From the NCBI GenBank assembly GCA_030537315.1, contig JAUNNZ010000023.1, forward strand, positions 1 to 35,510: 35,510 nucleotides of DNA. The letters are read 5' to 3'. Position numbers and translations under genes: made by a program. Positions 33,217 to 35,510 of the stretch are shown piece after piece. The notes under the pieces were generated by a model. That model made no database searches and was not told the DNA's origin. It saw only the letters and a program-made list of their open reading frames with translations. The DNA is from Bacteroidia bacterium. GTDB lineage: Bacteria > Bacteroidota > Bacteroidia > Bacteroidales > UBA932. Position 1 is the first letter of the stretch. The number at the start of each line of letters is the position of its first letter.

Positions 33217-34179
33217 ATGAAAAAGTTTTTTTCTCTTCTCGCGTTAGTAGGTGTACTTGCTGCTTGTCAGAAGGAAGACCTCAAGACCGCGTTCAAAGTA
33301 GATCCGGGTGTAGCGACCGTTCACGCTACTGCTGTCGCTATCGATGGTAAAGACATTACCGACAAAGTGACCTTCTCTTACAACGGCGTTGCCGGTGGTA
33401 CTTCACAGACATTCGAGAGCACAATGTATGAGGCATTCGATCAGGAGGTTACCGTATCAGCAGTCTGGACTGGCTACGATGGTATCAGGAATTTCAGCGC
33501 AGACCAGAAGGTTCGCGTACACGTTCTCCCTGGCGGAAAGGCTGACTACAATGTCACCCTCATCCTCGGTGAGTACAATGACGGTGAGTTCACTTATGCA
33601 ATCAGCGGCCCTGAGACCATTGAGAGCGGCTTCATCTTCAACTGCCTTACCGAGACCCATTCACATGCAGCCGGTCACGCAGCTCCTGTCGTTTACTCTC
33701 ACGATGGCAAGGAGTACGACGGTTACTATTTCATGAATCCTACCGAGTTCGTTCTCCGCGGTGTTGTCAACTACACCAAGAAAGAGGGTGTTGAGCTCGT
33801 AAGCGATATCGTATGGACGAATACCGATCCTCTCCAGAATTTCATCGATTTCAAGGAGGCTTGGATGGAGGATGGCGTTGTTGAGGCCCCTGATTCATTC
33901 AACATCACGGTTTCTGCATTCGCAATGTACTGCGCATATCACGCTATCGGTTACTCACTCAACAAGATCGACTATGTCCGCATCAATAATCTCGGTGCTG
34001 AGGAAGTTGTCGGTTCATTTACCTACAAGTCATACGACTCTAACGAGGCTGGCTACTATGAGGCAGCTTGCGAGGGCCACGAGGCACACTACGTAGCTGG
34101 TCACGGTCACGAGGATCCTTCACACAGCCACGGTCACGGCACAAGCAACGCCGGTGGTGGTATCGTTTACGCTGACTAA
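33217..34179 (+). CDS. DUF3869-type lipoprotein with His-rich segments
   Basis: 320 residues. Lipoprotein signal MKKFFSLLALVGVLAACQKEDL (Cys17) followed by the Ig-like stretch typical of DUF3869 lipoproteins of Bacteroidales (KVDPGVATVHATAVAIDGKDIT...). Two His clusters stand out: THSHAAGHAAP at about 148-158 and the tail HEAHYVAGHGHEDPSHSHGHG before a Gly/Asn end. They could bind Zn, Ni or Cu. Codon use is strongly shifted to T/A-ending codons (GGT, GCT, TCA) compared with genes upstream, like ompA next to it, which suggests high expression. Followed by ompA after 44 bases with no promoter visible, so probably co-transcribed. Confidence 0.75.
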   Translation: MKKFFSLLALVGVLAACQKEDLKTAFKVDPGVATVHATAVAIDGKDITDKVTFSYNGVAGGTSQTFESTMYEAFDQEVTVSAVWTGYDGIRNFSADQKVRVHVLPGGKADYNVTLILGEYNDGEFTYAISGPETIESGFIFNCLTETHSHAAGHAAPVVYSHDGKEYDGYYFMNPTEFVLRGVVNYTKKEGVELVSDIVWTNTDPLQNFIDFKEAWMEDGVVEAPDSFNITVSAFAMYCAYHAIGYSLNKIDYVRINNLGAEEVVGSFTYKSYDSNEAGYYEAACEGHEAHYVAGHGHEDPSHSHGHGTSNAGGGIVYAD

Positions 34180-34223
34180 TCACTAGTACCTATTATATAT
34201 TGAAATAATAAAAGTAATATCAT

Positions 34224-35378
34224 ATGAAACTTAAAGCTTTTGCATTGTCTGTAGCACTCGTAGCTGGTATCTTCTCAGCTAACGCTCAGACAGCCAAGTG
34301 CGGCAAAGACGTATTCCTTGGCGCTGGTGTCGGTGTCAACTCAGTGATGACCCCAGGCTTCAACGGCCCTTCTTTCTACGCCAACATCATGGTCGGTAAG
34401 TACATCACTCCTGTAATCGGTTTCCGTGGCGTTATCGGTGGCCCATTCCAGTCAGTTGCTACTGAGAATCTTACCTTCAACAACTCATTCCCTGACAATT
34501 GGAATCACAACAAGCTCTTCGGCGAACTCAATGGCGATTTCCTCGTTGATTTCTCAAACATCGGTCGCGGTGACCTTGCAGATGTTGATTTCTACGGTTT
34601 CGTAGGTCCTACCATCAACCTCTCATCAGCAGGTTCAAAGTTCAACGGCAAGGCATTCGACGGTGGTCTCATCGTTGAGGAAGATGCAACCCTTAAGGTA
34701 CGTGCCGGTATCACCGCCGGTCTCGGTCTCGGTTTCAACTTCAACAAGAACTTCGCTCTTGCACTCGAAGGCCGCTGGGGTGTTACTCCTTCAATCTGGG
34801 GCGACGCTTCAAACTACAGGAAGGCTGAGAGCACACTTCGCTTCACCATCAACGGTGTCTGGACACTCGGTGGCAAGAACAGCAAGGACGAGCGCCTCGC
34901 TTGCGCAGCAGCTGCAGCTGGTTATCTTTCAGCAGCAGAGGCAGCAGCAGCTATCGCCAAGGCTCTTGACGAGAATCCAAAGATTGTCGAGAAGGTCGTA
35001 GAGAAGGAAGTTGTCAAGGAAGTCATCAAGGAAGTCGGCACCAACGTTCCTGCTTCAACAGCTGTGTTCTTCCCAATCAACGTTACCAAGCTCACTTCAG
35101 CTGACAAGGCTCGCATCCAGCTCTACGCTCAGGATATCAAGGCCGGCAGCCCTGATCAGGTATATGTTGTCACTGGTTACGCAGACAAGGCTACTGGTTC
35201 TTCAAAGACCAACCAGACTCTCTCAGAGAAGCGTGCTAAGGCTGTTTACGATGCTCTCATCGCTGAGGGTGTTCCTGCAAAGCAGCTCGAGGTTAATGCA
35301 GAAGGTGGCGTAGGCCCTCTCTTCTTCAACAACATCGCTCTTTCTCGTACCACCATCGTTACTCCTAAGGCAAAGTAA
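34224..35378 (+). CDS. OmpA family outer membrane porin
   Basis: 384 residues. Signal peptide MKLKAFALSVALVAGIFSANAQ. Residues about 25-215 form the beta-barrel (VFLGAGVGVNSVM, FRGVIGG, AGITAGLGLGFNF, STLRFTINGVWTLGG). An Ala-rich and then charged linker follows (repeats of VxEKEVVKEV), and the C-terminal peptidoglycan-binding OmpA domain shows AVFFPIN, VTGYADKATG and NQTLSEKRAKAVYDAL with the conserved Asp and Arg. Such proteins link outer membrane and cell wall and are among the most abundant in Bacteroidales; the codon choice agrees. Ends before a clear terminator. Confidence 0.93.
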   Translation: MKLKAFALSVALVAGIFSANAQTAKCGKDVFLGAGVGVNSVMTPGFNGPSFYANIMVGKYITPVIGFRGVIGGPFQSVATENLTFNNSFPDNWNHNKLFGELNGDFLVDFSNIGRGDLADVDFYGFVGPTINLSSAGSKFNGKAFDGGLIVEEDATLKVRAGITAGLGLGFNFNKNFALALEGRWGVTPSIWGDASNYRKAESTLRFTINGVWTLGGKNSKDERLACAAAAAGYLSAAEAAAAIAKALDENPKIVEKVVEKEVVKEVIKEVGTNVPASTAVFFPINVTKLTSADKARIQLYAQDIKAGSPDQVYVVTGYADKATGSSKTNQTLSEKRAKAVYDALIAEGVPAKQLEVNAEGGVGPLFFNNIALSRTTIVTPKAK

Positions 35379-35396
35379 TTCCTTCGAGAATATTTT

Positions 35397-35433
35397 AAAT
35401 GTCCCGGGCTCTGAAACCCGGGACATTTTTTTT
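35397..35433 (+). terminator. Intrinsic terminator after ompA
   Basis: AAATGTCCCGGG (35397-35408) pairs with CCCGGGACATTT (35417-35428) around an 8-base loop, and the T-run extends to 35433. It starts 18 bases after the ompA stop. The remaining 77 bases to the window end are AT-rich at first and show no gene I can support. Confidence 0.93.
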
Positions 35434-35510
35434 ATGACTTTAGACATAATATTATTATATTCTCGAGTTTGACACTTCGATTTTGAGATATCAAGGCCCC
35501 AGACCGCTGT

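Noticed and set aside
1-35510. Mobile elements, CRISPR arrays, toxin-antitoxin or defence systems
   Set aside because: No transposase, integrase, Cas, nuclease or antitoxin motif and no regularly spaced repeats were seen anywhere in the window.

Overview
The window reads as a chromosomal segment of a Bacteroidota bacterium, most likely order Bacteroidales. The evidence is: FimA/Mfa-type fimbrial lipoproteins, a DUF4906 protein and a DUF3869 lipoprotein; promoters of the Bacteroides type (TTTG-N19-TAnnTTTG, with an exact match before the tRNA); the acn-icd-gltA cluster; an L-fucose-permease-type sugar cluster; and dense co-oriented genes with short overlaps and few Shine-Dalgarno sites. Genus cannot be fixed from sequence alone. 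No insertion sequence, integrase, CRISPR array or phage gene was seen.

Layout: (1) 1-513, the last codons of secA overlapping a bactofilin gene. (2) 519-902, a small zinc-ribbon protein on the minus strand, then an AT-rich 278-base divergent region. (3) 1181-8102, an ssb-like gene followed without gaps by four surface lipoproteins of a fimbrial locus: an OmpA/TPR lipoprotein, a FimA/Mfa1-like subunit, a FimB/Mfa2-like anchor and a large DUF4906 protein. (4) 8126-14914, the four dTDP-L-rhamnose genes in the order rfbB ... rfbA-rfbC-rfbD, interrupted by a BASS transporter, a PlsC-like acyltransferase and a POTRA-less BamA-like barrel. (5) 14898-19485, minus strand, acn-icd-gltA, the oxidative entry of the TCA cycle towards 2-oxoglutarate. 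(6) 19569-24857, an aminotransferase, a lactonase-type amidohydrolase, a FucP-like permease, a zinc alcohol dehydrogenase and an L-galactose/L-fucose dehydrogenase-like aldo/keto reductase, closed by a perfect bidirectional hairpin terminator. (7) tRNA-Val(GAC), minus strand. (8) 25074-33096, fakA-fakB-GNAT-plsX-acyl carrier protein-TapB-like, then a second aminotransferase and a YjbH-like outer membrane protein. (9) 33217-35378, a His-rich DUF3869 lipoprotein and an abundant-type OmpA porin with its own promoter and terminator.

How the parts work together: much of the window serves the envelope (SecA export, bactofilin, fimbriae, rhamnose for surface polysaccharide, phospholipid acyl supply, OmpA). 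The least ordinary parts are the fatty-acid kinase/PlsX/ACP operon in a Gram-negative with an unassigned GNAT acyltransferase inside it, an ssb-like gene fused by overlap to a fimbrial operon, an isocitrate dehydrogenase with NAD-type specificity residues, and a palindrome present both inside rfbD and, in opposite orientation, in the terminator near the tRNA.
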